In this document: piece by piece, positions 8,132 through 16,025 of the stretch | How the letters are laid out: every line of letters starts with the position of its first letter | How positions within the stretch are numbered: position 1 is the first letter of the stretch | Assembly: GCA_000403295.2 (NCBI GenBank) | Contig: KE159611.1 | Location: 341,435 to 373,838 of the forward strand | Direction of reading: 5' to 3' | From: Lachnospiraceae bacterium M18-1 | Lineage (GTDB): Bacteria > Bacillota > Clostridia > Lachnospirales > Lachnospiraceae | Length of the DNA stretch: 32,404 bases | The notes under the pieces: generated by a model | What the model was told of the DNA's origin: nothing | Databases searched by the model: none | The model's input: only the letters and a program-made list of their open reading frames with translations | Made by a program: the position numbers and the translations under genes

Positions 8132-8401
8132 TCATCTGACTTTGAAGCTGCTTTCCTGTTCCAGCGGAATCTCCTCCGTGTCCATCCATTCGATCTTTAT
8201 GAACTGGCTGCTGTTCAGCCCTACGAGCAGCTTCTGGATCAGGGGTTCCCTTCCCTGAATCTCCAGTGTTACAGTGCCGTCCCATTCGTTCCTCACCCAC
8301 CCGGTCAGATGCAGGGACAATGCGAGATACTTTGCCGTATAACGGAAACCTACGCCCTGTACACGGCCATGAAATACGATGTGCTTTCTGACTTCTGCCA
8401 T
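8132..8401 (-). CDS. acyP: Acylphosphatase
   Basis: A small 89-residue enzyme hydrolysing acyl phosphates. The signature GRVQGVGFRYTAK carries the phosphate-binding Arg (residue 20) and the second motif GWVRNEWDGTVTLEIQG carries the catalytic Asn (residue 38). Length matches the family. I start at 8401, where a purine-rich ribosome site precedes the ATG; the longer frame runs into a dispersed repeat and is not credible. First gene of an acyP-proC(-nrdG) operon. Confidence 0.92.
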   Translation of the reverse strand: MAEVRKHIVFHGRVQGVGFRYTAKYLALSLHLTGWVRNEWDGTVTLEIQGREPLIQKLLVGLNSSQFIKIEWMDTEEIPLEQESSFKVR

Positions 8402-8434
8402 ATGATCACTTCTCTCTTGAAATTTGAACCCTGT

Positions 8435-8473
8435 GAAACGGCCGCATGACCATAACGGTGCGTCTTTGGGTAT
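8435..8473. repeat. Dispersed 39-bp repeat, copy 1
   Basis: This 39-bp stretch matches 29590-29628 at 30 of 39 positions, same strand, no gaps. The conserved parts are GAAACGGCCG at one end and TTGGGTAT at the other. On the minus strand it can be read as IPK..P.W..GRF. It lies just upstream of acyP. Confidence 0.6.
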
Positions 8474-8529
8474 CATAATATGGATCCGCGTACCTCAGAT
8501 CCATCTGCCTGTTCCTTACGCTTACCTAC

Positions 8530-8558
8530 ATTTTATACTACTTTACAGAAAAAATCAA
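8530..8558 (-). promoter_or_regulatory. Likely promoter of acyP-proC
   Basis: On the minus strand TTGATT (8553-8558) and TAAAAT (8530-8535) are 17 bp apart, about 130 bp upstream of the acyP start. Confidence 0.55.
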
Positions 8559-8582
8559 AGAGTAACGAATAATTTTAGTCAC

Positions 8583-8611
8583 TTGATGATCCTCTCTGAT
8601 TGTGGTAAAGT
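8583..8611 (+). promoter_or_regulatory. Possible promoter of the YgjP-like gene
   Basis: TTGATG (8583-8588) and TAAAGT (8606-8611) are 17 bp apart on the plus strand, about 100 bp upstream of the start at 8709. Both hexamers are imperfect. Confidence 0.35.
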
Positions 8612-8708
8612 TTCTTTGATCAGGAATACATACGGATTACCAAAACAGTATGGCCTGGTCAAATTTCCGGACATGTTCCGGCAGCCATAAAAAAGGAGGA
8701 ATCATTCC

Positions 8709-9329
8709 ATGGCAATGCAGCCTTTCCCCCGTTCTCTGTCGGATAAGCTCCGGCAGCTTGCGGGGCATTCGGATATACAATACCCTGACGGGTATGAACT
8801 CATCTACAGTTCCCGCAGGACCCTGGCCGTCCAGATCACTTCCGGCGGCCAGATCAAAGTGCGCGCCCCGAGGCGCACGTCAAAGGCTTCGATTGAACAT
8901 TTTCTGACTGAGAAACAGGACTGGATATTGAAGTATCTGACAAAGGCGGCTGAAAGATCGGAGCCGGCGCCTCCCCCGCTGCCGGAACACGAACGCCGGC
9001 GTTATATGGAAACAGCCCGGGATATTTTTACACGGAAGGCCGCCTACTATGCTTCTGTCATGCAGGTTACATATGGCCGTATCTCTATCCGGGAGCAAAA
9101 GACCCGCTGGGGGAGCTGCAGCAGCAACGGAAATCTGAATTTTAACTGGCGGCTGATCTTTGCGCCGGAGGATGTGCAGGATTATATCGTGGTACATGAA
9201 CTGGCACATCGGAAGGAAATGAACCACTCCCCTGCTTTTTATGCTGTCGTGGCTTCCGTCCTGCCCGATTATAAGAAAGAACAGCGCTGGCTAAAAGAGC
9301 ATGGAAACAGCCTGTGGAACGTTGTCTGA
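8709..9329 (+). CDS. YgjP-like zinc metalloprotease (M48/DUF45 type)
   Basis: A 206-residue protein with the zinc site HELAH at about residues 163-167 and a downstream NHSPAFY that supplies the third ligand (His 173). The preceding block RISIREQKTRWGSCSSNGNLNFNW is diagnostic of the YgjP/WLM-like DUF45 family. No signal peptide or membrane segment is seen, so it is probably cytosolic. Its substrate is unknown. A ggagga ribosome site precedes the ATG. A 10-bp hairpin (9308-9317 with 9334-9343) spans the stop codon and may stop transcription before the convergent permease fragment. Confidence 0.85.
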   Translation: MAMQPFPRSLSDKLRQLAGHSDIQYPDGYELIYSSRRTLAVQITSGGQIKVRAPRRTSKASIEHFLTEKQDWILKYLTKAAERSEPAPPPLPEHERRRYMETARDIFTRKAAYYASVMQVTYGRISIREQKTRWGSCSSNGNLNFNWRLIFAPEDVQDYIVVHELAHRKEMNHSPAFYAVVASVLPDYKKEQRWLKEHGNSLWNVV

Positions 9330-9361
9330 ACGCCCACAGGCTGCTGTAACAGGCAGTCTTC

Positions 9362-9556
9362 TCATCCCTGATATCCCCGATACCTCCGGCAGCCCAGCCC
9401 CACGCCTGCCGCCCCCACCGCCAGCGCGATTGCCAGATGCATCGCCATCTGATCTGCCGGGAACCCGAAATCCCAGCCCATGGACAGATAAACCGGCATA
9501 GATACCATAAAATGTGAGACCGCTTTCGTCGCCGTATACCCTAACCCGGATAAACC
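9362..9556 (-). pseudogene. C-terminal fragment of ABC-2 type permease (split by insertion)
   Basis: The minus strand encodes about 64 residues ending RRYRGYQG. They include a short extracellular-like turn (SHFMVSMPVYL) and one membrane segment (MHLAIALAVGAAGVGLG). This is the missing end of the permease whose first five membrane segments lie at 11183-12120. Joining 9362-9554 to 11183-12120 gives 1131 bp, exactly 377 codons in one frame, which reads through the junction as MRILGLSGLGYTATK. A frame opening at an ATG with GGAGG upstream exists inside the left end of the element, so this piece could in principle still be translated. I treat it as a gene remnant. Confidence 0.8.
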
Positions 9557-11182
9557 GGAAAAGTTTTTTTGCATTTCCTCCAAATTTCAAGTACAATAAA
9601 GAAAAATATTGGAGGATGTGTTCATGTTACTTACGGATAAATATGCTGACAAAATGAATGGTATCATCACTTGCTATGACCGTATGATCATCCAGGGCTA
9701 TATCCCCGGATGGAGTTATGCGGAAGGTATGACCAGCTATTTAAAAGCCAACAACATCCGTATTTTTGATTTTTCGACTTTCTCCCAGCCCCTTACGGAA
9801 CAGGTTCGTGTAAATGCCCAGCGCATTGCAGATGAAAACGGCATCCAGATTGAGTTCATCCGGAAACTCCGGGCGTTCCGAAAAGATGACCGCATCCAGG
9901 AGATCATTCAGAAAACCGGTAAGTCTGAGGGGCTGATTCATATCTTTTCTGCCATGGAACAATGCAATACTTATAAGCCATGGCATGATAAAACAACCGG
10001 AAAAACATTCCTTAAGTTTGACCAAAGCAAATGTCTCCATTATTATTTTTATTTTATAGATAAAGAACTCGGCTTGTGTTATCTCCGGGTTCCCACCTGG
10101 GCTCCCTTCCGACTGCAGTTCTACATGAACGGTCATAATCTTCTGGCCCATAAGCTGCAAAAGAAAGGGATCACTTACCGTATGCATGATAACGCCTTCC
10201 TTGAAATCTCAGATGTCGAAACTGCCCAGAAACTATCTGACAGAATCAACCCGGAAGGTCTCCATAAAATCCTGGATGTATTTGCAAAACGCTACTGTCC
10301 CATTGCGGAATCGCTCGGTCTCGGCTACACTTGGACAGTCCAACAGATTGAGTGTGCAACCGATATCATGTTCAAACAGGCCTGTGACCTGGAGCCCCTT
10401 TATGATGAGATCATCCGGACGGCAATCTTTACGGTAAAGCCGGATAACATCGCTGCATTCCTGGGACAGCGCATTACCTATAACTGTAAGAAAGAAGTCG
10501 GTACAAACTATAACCAGCGTATTCTCGGTACGAGAATCAAACACCATATGGGTGATGTATCAATTAAAATGTATGATAAATTTGGCTGTGTCTTACGGAT
10601 AGAAAGTACTTGCAATGACATCGGGACTTTTCGTGTAAAACGGAAAGTGGAACACAGGGACGGCAGTTCCACAGAACAAAAAGCGCCTTTGAAAAAAAGT
10701 ATTTATAGCCTGTATCAGTTATTCACAATCATGAAAGCCGCCAACTACCGGTATCTGGAATTCGTATCATCCTTTGATGACCACAGCGGCGGAAAGAAGA
10801 ATCTTACAAAAGCAACAGAGGCTGTTAAGGAGAAAGGCCGTTCCTACCGTGGGCTGAACTTCTTTTCCCCAAAAGATCTGTTGGTACTGGAAGTGATCAG
10901 CCGGGGCGAATACATGACTTTTGGAATGCAGGGAAAGGATATCCGCCGCCATCTGGAGGATATCAGTCCGTCTGCCATGTCGAGAATTTTTAAGCGGCTC
11001 CGTCTCCATGGGATTATTGAACGGGTTCAAGGAACTTATAAGTATTTTACAACAGCTTACGGCAAAGAGGTCATTGCGGCAGGATTAACCGTTAGAAACC
11101 TTGTGCTTATACCAGCATTGGCATAAGTGTTTTTCTTATGCAGAAATTTTGCCATTTTGCGTCAAAAAATATTTATAAGTGG
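9557..11182 (+). mobile_element. Putative novel transposon, 1.6 kb, inserted in a permease gene
   Basis: The ends are inferred from the interrupted permease and may be off by 1-2 bp; a 2-bp duplication (CC at 9555-9556 and 11183-11184) is compatible. It carries one gene. No long terminal inverted repeat is obvious. Subterminal blocks are shared in inverted orientation: TTTTTTTGCA then AAATTTC at the left, TTTTTTGACGCA then AAAATTTC at the right when read inward. A 7-bp hairpin (GCATAAG with CTTATGC) covers the stop codon of the gene. Confidence 0.75.
9624..11126 (+). CDS. Uncharacterised 500-aa protein of a putative transposon, C-terminal winged helix
   Basis: I choose the ATG at 9624 because GGAGG lies 8 nt upstream, giving 500 residues. 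No standard DDE, HUH, serine- or tyrosine-recombinase motif can be picked out. Recognisable blocks are CYDRMIIQGY near residue 20, HIFSAMEQCNTYKPWHD near 110, CLHYYFYFIDKELGLCYLRVP near 138-158, MNGHN near 170, and GTRIKHHMGDVSIKMYDKFG near 303-321 followed by VLRIES. The last 75 residues (LLVLEVISRGEY to KYFTTAYG) resemble a winged-helix DNA-binding domain. From memory, related proteins occur in several copies per genome in diverse bacteria and are labelled hypothetical or MarR-like; I could not check this. That it is a transposase is inferred from its position inside an insertion and the absence of any other gene there. Confidence 0.8.
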   Translation: MLLTDKYADKMNGIITCYDRMIIQGYIPGWSYAEGMTSYLKANNIRIFDFSTFSQPLTEQVRVNAQRIADENGIQIEFIRKLRAFRKDDRIQEIIQKTGKSEGLIHIFSAMEQCNTYKPWHDKTTGKTFLKFDQSKCLHYYFYFIDKELGLCYLRVPTWAPFRLQFYMNGHNLLAHKLQKKGITYRMHDNAFLEISDVETAQKLSDRINPEGLHKILDVFAKRYCPIAESLGLGYTWTVQQIECATDIMFKQACDLEPLYDEIIRTAIFTVKPDNIAAFLGQRITYNCKKEVGTNYNQRILGTRIKHHMGDVSIKMYDKFGCVLRIESTCNDIGTFRVKRKVEHRDGSSTEQKAPLKKSIYSLYQLFTIMKAANYRYLEFVSSFDDHSGGKKNLTKATEAVKEKGRSYRGLNFFSPKDLLVLEVISRGEYMTFGMQGKDIRRHLEDISPSAMSRIFKRLRLHGIIERVQGTYKYFTTAYGKEVIAAGLTVRNLVLIPALA

Positions 11183-12120
11183 CCTAAAATCCGCATGGGA
11201 CCAAGTATCTTCAGCCATACTACCGGTATGAGATACAGTACAAGAGAAAGCACCACCGCCAGAAATGCATTTTTACAGAGAGCGGAAGCCGCCAGGACTA
11301 TTGCGGTCAGCAGAATCGTTCCTGCAAGTCCGAGCCAGAACTGGAACAGAAGGAAACCGCCGACCGTATCCGGGCAGTATCCAAAACTGCTGCCCCACCT
11401 AATCATGACCGCGGAAGCATCCAGCCCCTGGGTACCGAATACCTTCAGATAAATTGCCCACACATAGAATGTCACCGCCAAAAATACGGTCACTATAAAT
11501 CCAAATGCAGCGGCAGCTTTTATCCAGATTCCGCTGCCTTTCCCTCTCCGGGTAGTCAAAAGGATATCTGCCGTTTTCAGAGAGTATTCTTCGGAAAAGA
11601 CCGATGATAATCCGATAATAAATATAACCGACAGGCCAAGGACCACCATGATTCCATACGTTTCTGCCAGGTCTTCCCATCCATATACATAATCAAACCG
11701 GAGTCCGTCTTCCAACAGGGGGCCTGCATTGTTTTCCCAATCAGCCCCCTGGTAGAATTGAATATCTTCCAAAGCCGGTTCATCCAGCTGCCTGCTGTTG
11801 GTCATCCGCTCTGTGATAAAACGGCTGCAGTAATTTCCATTCTGTTCCCCTGTTTTTCTGTTCCGATAAAAAAATCCATATTGTTCATAAATGTTTTGAA
11901 CCTTCTCTTCTGTCAGCGGCCCTGCATACTGCGCAGCCAGCTCCTGATCTCTTACGATCGCCTCTTTTCCCCAGATTGTTTCTCCGCCGATCGTCATTGC
12001 ATACTCGTCCTCTAACATTGCCAGCCGGTATCTTACAAACACCAGCAGGCAGAACAGCCCGATCCAGACAAGCTTTCTGGACGCGATCTTATAAAACTCT
12101 TCCTGAAATATTTTGCGCAT
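11173..12120 (-). pseudogene. N-terminal part of ABC-2 type permease, truncated by insertion
   Basis: From the ATG at 12120 (ribosome site GGGGGGAAGGAA) the frame encodes five membrane segments: near the N-terminus (LVWIGLFCLLVFV), then IMVVLGLSVIFIIGL, FGFIVTVFLAVTFYVWAIYL, FQFWLGLAGTILLTAIVLAAS and VVLSLVLYLIPVVWL. A hydrophilic loop of about 120 residues follows the first. Genuine permease sequence stops near 11183, where the inserted element supplies three foreign residues and a stop. The sixth segment is encoded at 9362-9556. The intact protein would be about 376 residues and would pair with the ATPase at 12132-13001. The transporter is probably inactive in this strain. Confidence 0.85.
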
Positions 12121-12131
12121 TTCCTTCCCCC

Positions 12132-13001
12132 CTATTTCTCTGTCCCAAAATAATATAAATATACGTCCTCCAATCCTGGATCTGCCGGAGCCGCGCCCTG
12201 GCAGGGACAAGTATCGGAAACGATCCGGAGGTACACCCTGCCGCTTTCATTTCTCAGATTGCTGACCGCAAATGTACCGTTCATCCGGTCCGCCTCTTCC
12301 GGCTCCGCCAGGTATTCCCATACCTTCCCGCGGACGCTGTCAGTCACCTCCCGGGAAGTCCCCTGCCCCACGATGCTTCCTTCTTTCATGAGCAGGACCT
12401 GGTCCGCGATAAATTCTACATCGGATACGATATGAGTGGACAGGATCACGATCCTTCCCTTGGAAAGAGCGCTAATGATATTGCGGAACCGGATCCGCTC
12501 CTTGGGGTCCAGCCCGGAGGTGGGTTCGTCCAATATAAGGATCTCTGGTTCATTTAAGATCGCCTGGGCGATTCCGAGCCTTCGGATCATGCCGCCGGAA
12601 AAGGTCCTGATCTTCTGTTTCTGCTCCCCCTCCAGTCCCACAAGCCGGAGCATTTCCTGAACCTTTTCTTTTGCAAGGTCTTTGGGCACTGCTTTACAGG
12701 CAGCCAGATATTCCAGATATCGTTTTGCGGTAAAGTCGGGATAATACCCAAAGTCCTGAGGCAGATATCCCAGCAGGAAGCGGTATTCCCCGTCCAGTGT
12801 GCTGATTTCTGTTCCGTTGCAGCGAATCTCCCCTGAAGTGGGCTTTAACACGCCGCAGAGCATCCGCAGCAATGTGGTCTTTCCTGCCCCGTTGGCTCCC
12901 AGGAATCCATAGACTCCATTGTGGAGGCGCAGGGAAACCGCGTCCACCGCAATCTTGTTTTTAAATTGTTTTGTTACTCTGTCGATCACTAATTCAGGCA
13001 T
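12132..13001 (-). CDS. ABC transporter ATP-binding protein
   Basis: A 289-residue ATPase with Walker A GANGAGKTT at about residues 35-43, Q-loop GYLPQDFG, signature FSGGMIRRLG and Walker B ILILDEPTSGLDP, then the switch His in STHIVSD. The order and the C-terminal extension of about 70 residues fit the ABC-2 drug/lantibiotic-export or membrane-remodelling class. I start at 13001 (GGAGGAG ribosome site). Its first 13 bp overlap the preceding membrane-protein gene and it ends 11 bp before the permease gene, so the four genes form a tightly coupled operon. Because the permease is disrupted, this ATPase has no obvious working partner here. Confidence 0.92.
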   Translation of the reverse strand: MPELVIDRVTKQFKNKIAVDAVSLRLHNGVYGFLGANGAGKTTLLRMLCGVLKPTSGEIRCNGTEISTLDGEYRFLLGYLPQDFGYYPDFTAKRYLEYLAACKAVPKDLAKEKVQEMLRLVGLEGEQKQKIRTFSGGMIRRLGIAQAILNEPEILILDEPTSGLDPKERIRFRNIISALSKGRIVILSTHIVSDVEFIADQVLLMKEGSIVGQGTSREVTDSVRGKVWEYLAEPEEADRMNGTFAVSNLRNESGRVYLRIVSDTCPCQGAAPADPGLEDVYLYYFGTEK

Positions 13002-13843
13002 AAGCTGTCTCCTCCCTCGATTTTTCCAAGAATCCCATAGATTTCGGCTCCCATCAGCAATGCGCCTGCCAGCCCGAATGCATACCACCATGGCAGGGCC
13101 TGCGTCTCATATGCATCCTCCAGTATCACTGGAAAGAGCGCAAGGAGGCCGCACAGGATCCCGGCGGAAAACTGCCGGTAGCCGGCCAGTCCGTTTCGGA
13201 AAACAGTCAGCATGTGCAGATACAGGACATCTGACCAGAGGAACGGGACCAGCAGGTACAGCAGATATTCCCCTGTCCCCGCATTGCTGAACCTGACCGT
13301 CAGACCTGTCAGGATACTTAGGACTGCCAGGTCCAGGATTCCTGCTTCCAGCATCCGGATGCAGACCATTTGTTTCAGGTTCAGATACAACGTCTGTTCC
13401 AGCTCCGCCATATGCCAGGAAAACAGGCGGGCCACACCGCTGAAGCAGATATTTCCTGCAAAAACAAGAAATACTGAGCAGACAGCAATGGAATCGCTTC
13501 CCGCTATCTTGTTCTGGTTCAGCCAGGCTGACAGGAGCATGGCTGACAGAAGCACTGTCCCCTGGGCCGCACGGTATCTCCAGGACTGAAAACGGAGCTG
13601 GTTCCACAGATTGGCGCAGAAAGAAGGGTAATGACGGAGCTGCTTTGCTTCTGCAGCCTTCCGGATCGCGGCGAGGCTGTTTTCTTTTTTCAATTCATCC
13701 AGCGGGAAGCGCCAAACTTCCCGTGATCTATCACTCTTCTTTGCTTCATCTGGAAAAGGGGGCTTTTTTTCCTGAAAGATTCTGCCATCCTTTGGTTCGT
13801 CTGATAGAAGCTTCCATTTTTCCTGTTTCATCTTATCATCCAT
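12989..13843 (-). CDS. Membrane protein of sigma/ABC operon
   Basis: A 284-residue protein: about 95 hydrophilic residues (rich in Lys, Glu and Asp), then six hydrophobic segments, beginning at TVLLSAMLLSAWL and ending at WWYAFGLAGALLMGAEIYGIL. I do not recognise a named family. Its start overlaps the sigma-factor stop (13836-13843) and its end overlaps the ATPase start, implying translational coupling. A place between an ECF sigma gene and ABC genes would suit either an additional permease-like subunit or a membrane regulator holding the sigma factor, but nothing in the sequence decides between them. Confidence 0.75.
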   Translation of the reverse strand: MDDKMKQEKWKLLSDEPKDGRIFQEKKPPFPDEAKKSDRSREVWRFPLDELKKENSLAAIRKAAEAKQLRHYPSFCANLWNQLRFQSWRYRAAQGTVLLSAMLLSAWLNQNKIAGSDSIAVCSVFLVFAGNICFSGVARLFSWHMAELEQTLYLNLKQMVCIRMLEAGILDLAVLSILTGLTVRFSNAGTGEYLLYLLVPFLWSDVLYLHMLTVFRNGLAGYRQFSAGILCGLLALFPVILEDAYETQALPWWYAFGLAGALLMGAEIYGILGKIEGGDSLCLN

Positions 13844-14393
13844 AGAAATCCTCCCTGTTTAAAAGCTGCTGCAGTTTTTCAAGTCCCTGTCTGATCCTGG
13901 ACTTGACCGCACTGTAAGAGGCGCCTGTCATACGGGAAATTTCCCGGTTCTTATAGCCGTAAAAATAGTGAAGAAGCACGGCTTCCCTCTGGATAACCGG
14001 GAGCTTTTGCAGCGCTGCCGCGAGGAGCAGGCTGTTCTCCTGGTTTTCATACTCTCTGCCGTCAAAACCGGCCGGCTCCGCTTCTGCCACGTCTTCCTGT
14101 TCCTGCGCAAAAGGTTCCGGCAGGGCAAAAGCTTTTTTGGTATCACAGGCGTAATTCCGGCAGAGGTTCATGGCAATGGTCAGGAGATAGCCTTTCAGAT
14201 TCCGGTATTGATAACGGTCCACGTACCGTATAAAGCGGAGAAAGGTTTCCTGAGCCAGATCGTAGGCATCCTCGCGGCTGCCGGTCTGGTAGCAGCAAAA
14301 ATAATAGATGTCATTGTAGTATTTTTCAGCGATCGCGTTCAGATATTGCTTCTGTCCGTTTTGGATCCGACGGATCAGCTCCCTGTCTTCCAA
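13836..14393 (-). CDS. ECF-type RNA polymerase sigma factor
   Basis: A 185-residue protein. Region 2 is visible in YNDIYYFCCYQTGSREDAYDLAQETFLRF and the following aromatic-rich stretch. Region 4 contains LPVIQREAVLLHYFYGYKNREISRMTGASYSAVKSRIRQG, a helix-turn-helix that reads the -35 element. I start at a TTG (14393) because AGGAGTG lies 9 nt upstream and the longer frame has no ribosome site. It is the first gene of the operon and likely controls its own operon, as such sigma factors usually do. No obvious soluble anti-sigma factor follows; the adjacent membrane protein is the only candidate. Confidence 0.88.
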   Translation of the reverse strand: MEDRELIRRIQNGQKQYLNAIAEKYYNDIYYFCCYQTGSREDAYDLAQETFLRFIRYVDRYQYRNLKGYLLTIAMNLCRNYACDTKKAFALPEPFAQEQEDVAEAEPAGFDGREYENQENSLLLAAALQKLPVIQREAVLLHYFYGYKNREISRMTGASYSAVKSRIRQGLEKLQQLLNREDFYG

Positions 14394-14581
14394 AAGGCAG
14401 CACACTCCTTTCTGCTGTTTTTCATGAGATACTCCGCAGAAGTATTGGTTTTTAGTTTTTCGGTATGTCTGTGCAGCGGAAAATTTAAGCCTCTCACTTA
14501 ATATAACCTGATCTGTCGGAAAAAGGATTTTTATTTTTAACATTTTCAATAGAAAGGTATTTGATATGATTTTTTGAAAAA

Positions 14582-14620
14582 GAAGCTGTCCGCATGGTCA
14601 ATTTTCATGCGGACAGCTTC
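14582..14620 (-). terminator. 39-bp terminator hairpin, identical to 16279-16317
   Basis: A 15-bp stem with a 9-nt loop, followed on the minus strand by TTTTTC. It lies 16 bp past the stop of the gene at 14637. The whole 39 bp is repeated without change, same orientation, at 16279-16317. Confidence 0.85.
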
Positions 14621-14636
14621 TTCCTGAAACGATGTA

Positions 14637-15110
14637 CTAAGTATTCTCCTGCATTTTCTTTAAAAACATCAGCATACTGTTCTTTGACTTCTCTATTGTT
14701 TCCATTGCATTCTGTCGTTCCTGTTCGGATATATGCTCTTCCTGAATTGTTTGAAAAGCTTCTGATGAAGAGTTGACGGCATTCAAAATCGTCTGTGTCC
14801 CTTCTATTATCTTTGCTAAAGTCTCAGAGTTCTTTCTTGTGTCCTCCGAAACATTTTGTACCTGTCGGTCAACCTCCTTAATCGTGTTCTGTATTTGTGC
14901 CGATATATTTCCTGTATCTCTTCCCGAATAATATGTATATAACATAGCGATCACACTCAGGATTAATGAGCTGATAGTTGACGCTACAGAAAGACATTCT
15001 GAGAAGGAAACTGAGATCATATTATTTTCTCTCAGTACGAGATAGGTAATCAAAACAACGATAAACCCAAGCAGGCAGCCAATTATCCATTTATATGTGC
15101 TGTTCTTCAA
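14637..15110 (-). CDS. Small membrane protein with coiled-coil tail, unknown function
   Basis: 157 residues, started at a TTG (15110) with GGAAGGGG upstream. Two membrane segments near the N-terminus (WIIGCLLGFIVVLITYLVL and SVASTISSLILSVIAMLYTYY) are followed by about 95 hydrophilic residues rich in Gln, Glu and Asn with heptad-like spacing, probably a cytosolic coiled coil. I recognise no family. It overlaps the preceding gene by 20 bp, so the two are co-translated and likely act together. Base composition is clearly more AT-rich than the neighbouring operons. Confidence 0.7.
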   Translation of the reverse strand: MKNSTYKWIIGCLLGFIVVLITYLVLRENNMISVSFSECLSVASTISSLILSVIAMLYTYYSGRDTGNISAQIQNTIKEVDRQVQNVSEDTRKNSETLAKIIEGTQTILNAVNSSSEAFQTIQEEHISEQERQNAMETIEKSKNSMLMFLKKMQENT

Positions 15111-15723
15111 AATATACCCCTTCCTTCACTTCCCATATCGGGTGCAGTAATGTAGTTGATAAAAAAGCTTCTATACTTTTCGGTGAATCAGCCCTATAGC
15201 AAAAGTAGTAGAAAATATAGTCAAATTCTACATCCCACTGTCTCTCATATTCCGGATTTTCCTTCATACAGGGAAGTTCCGTTGAGGTAAACAGTTCTCC
15301 GAACACATATGCCACCAGCCAAAATGCATTTGGATGTATGACTCTTGCTATATCCTCTTTACTTACTTTTTCAAGAAAGTCCTCACACATATCATCGGAT
15401 ACTGAAAATGTCAATGGCTGACGCTGGAGCCACCAATAAGCAAGATATGCCGCACACTTTAATCTGTTTGGATATTGCACAGGATGAAATTCTTTTAGTC
15501 GTCTTAAATCTTCCAATGTATCAATAAGCGCCTGATTTGCTCGGAAAATATCATAATTTATGTCCAACTCTATCCCGTACTTTTCTTTATAATACTTCGT
15601 CCGTTCCTGACAATAAAAAATCACTTGTTCAGAAATATGGACAATAATCTCCTCAACATTCTTTTTGCCGAATCCTACTTTATCACTTAATATATCACTG
15701 TATTTCTCATATTGAATATGCAT
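15091..15723 (-). CDS. Uncharacterised 210-aa cytosolic protein
   Basis: A predominantly helical protein with no membrane segment or signal, rich in aromatic residues (FDYIFYYFCYRAD near the C-terminus). I start at the ATG at 15723, eight bases after GGAGGT. No family is recognised. It overlaps the membrane-protein gene downstream and lies 66 bp after a short gene on the same strand. A paired soluble protein and membrane/coiled-coil protein in an AT-rich insert is an arrangement seen in several phage-defence loci, but no effector domain can be identified here, so this is only a suggestion. Confidence 0.65.
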   Translation of the reverse strand: MHIQYEKYSDILSDKVGFGKKNVEEIIVHISEQVIFYCQERTKYYKEKYGIELDINYDIFRANQALIDTLEDLRRLKEFHPVQYPNRLKCAAYLAYWWLQRQPLTFSVSDDMCEDFLEKVSKEDIARVIHPNAFWLVAYVFGELFTSTELPCMKENPEYERQWDVEFDYIFYYFCYRADSPKSIEAFLSTTLLHPIWEVKEGVYFEEQHI

Positions 15724-15789
15724 AACCACTTACCTCCGTATATATAAAACAGGCACAGGAATTGTTCACATCAAAACAATTACCCATGC

Positions 15790-15966
15790 CTATTCTTGTC
15801 TTCCGCAAATACGATTCATCCAAAACTGATAATCCTTTTTTTCAGAAACAAAACCATTCGATCTTCCCACATTCTTCAAAAGCATATTCGGTATTGCATC
15901 CATGCTCATGACGCGTTTCATCTTTTCTGATACTTCTTGCGGAGTCGTTAATTCTGTAATCCTCAT
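15790..15966 (-). CDS. Small uncharacterised protein, 58 aa
   Basis: The ATG at 15966 has a perfect AGGAGGTG ribosome site five bases upstream and a promoter-like pair (-35 16020-16025, -10 15997-16002) before that, so translation is plausible. The sequence (MRITELTTPQEVSEKMKRVM at the start) is charged and helical with no cysteine pairs or membrane segment apart from a single Cys near the end. I recognise no family. It is the first gene of the three-gene AT-rich operon and could be a regulator or antitoxin-sized partner; nothing proves this. Confidence 0.55.
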   Translation of the reverse strand: MRITELTTPQEVSEKMKRVMSMDAIPNMLLKNVGRSNGFVSEKKDYQFWMNRICGRQE

Positions 15967-15996
15967 AGCCACCTCCTAGATTCACTGCTGATATAT

Positions 15997-16025
15997 AGTA
16001 TATATTTTTTTCCATGAGAGCACAA
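15997..16025 (-). promoter_or_regulatory. Probable promoter of the AT-rich operon
   Basis: TTGTGC (16020-16025) and TATACT (15997-16002) are 17 bp apart on the minus strand, about 30 bp before the start at 15966. The remaining space up to 16278 holds two small hairpins (around 16205-16220 and 16231-16248) but no gene I can support. Confidence 0.5.

Noticed and set aside
9291..9596. A 101-aa minus-strand frame over the left transposon border
   Set aside because: It is out of frame with the permease fragment, and the permease frame next to it gives a coherent membrane segment and restores the full gene.
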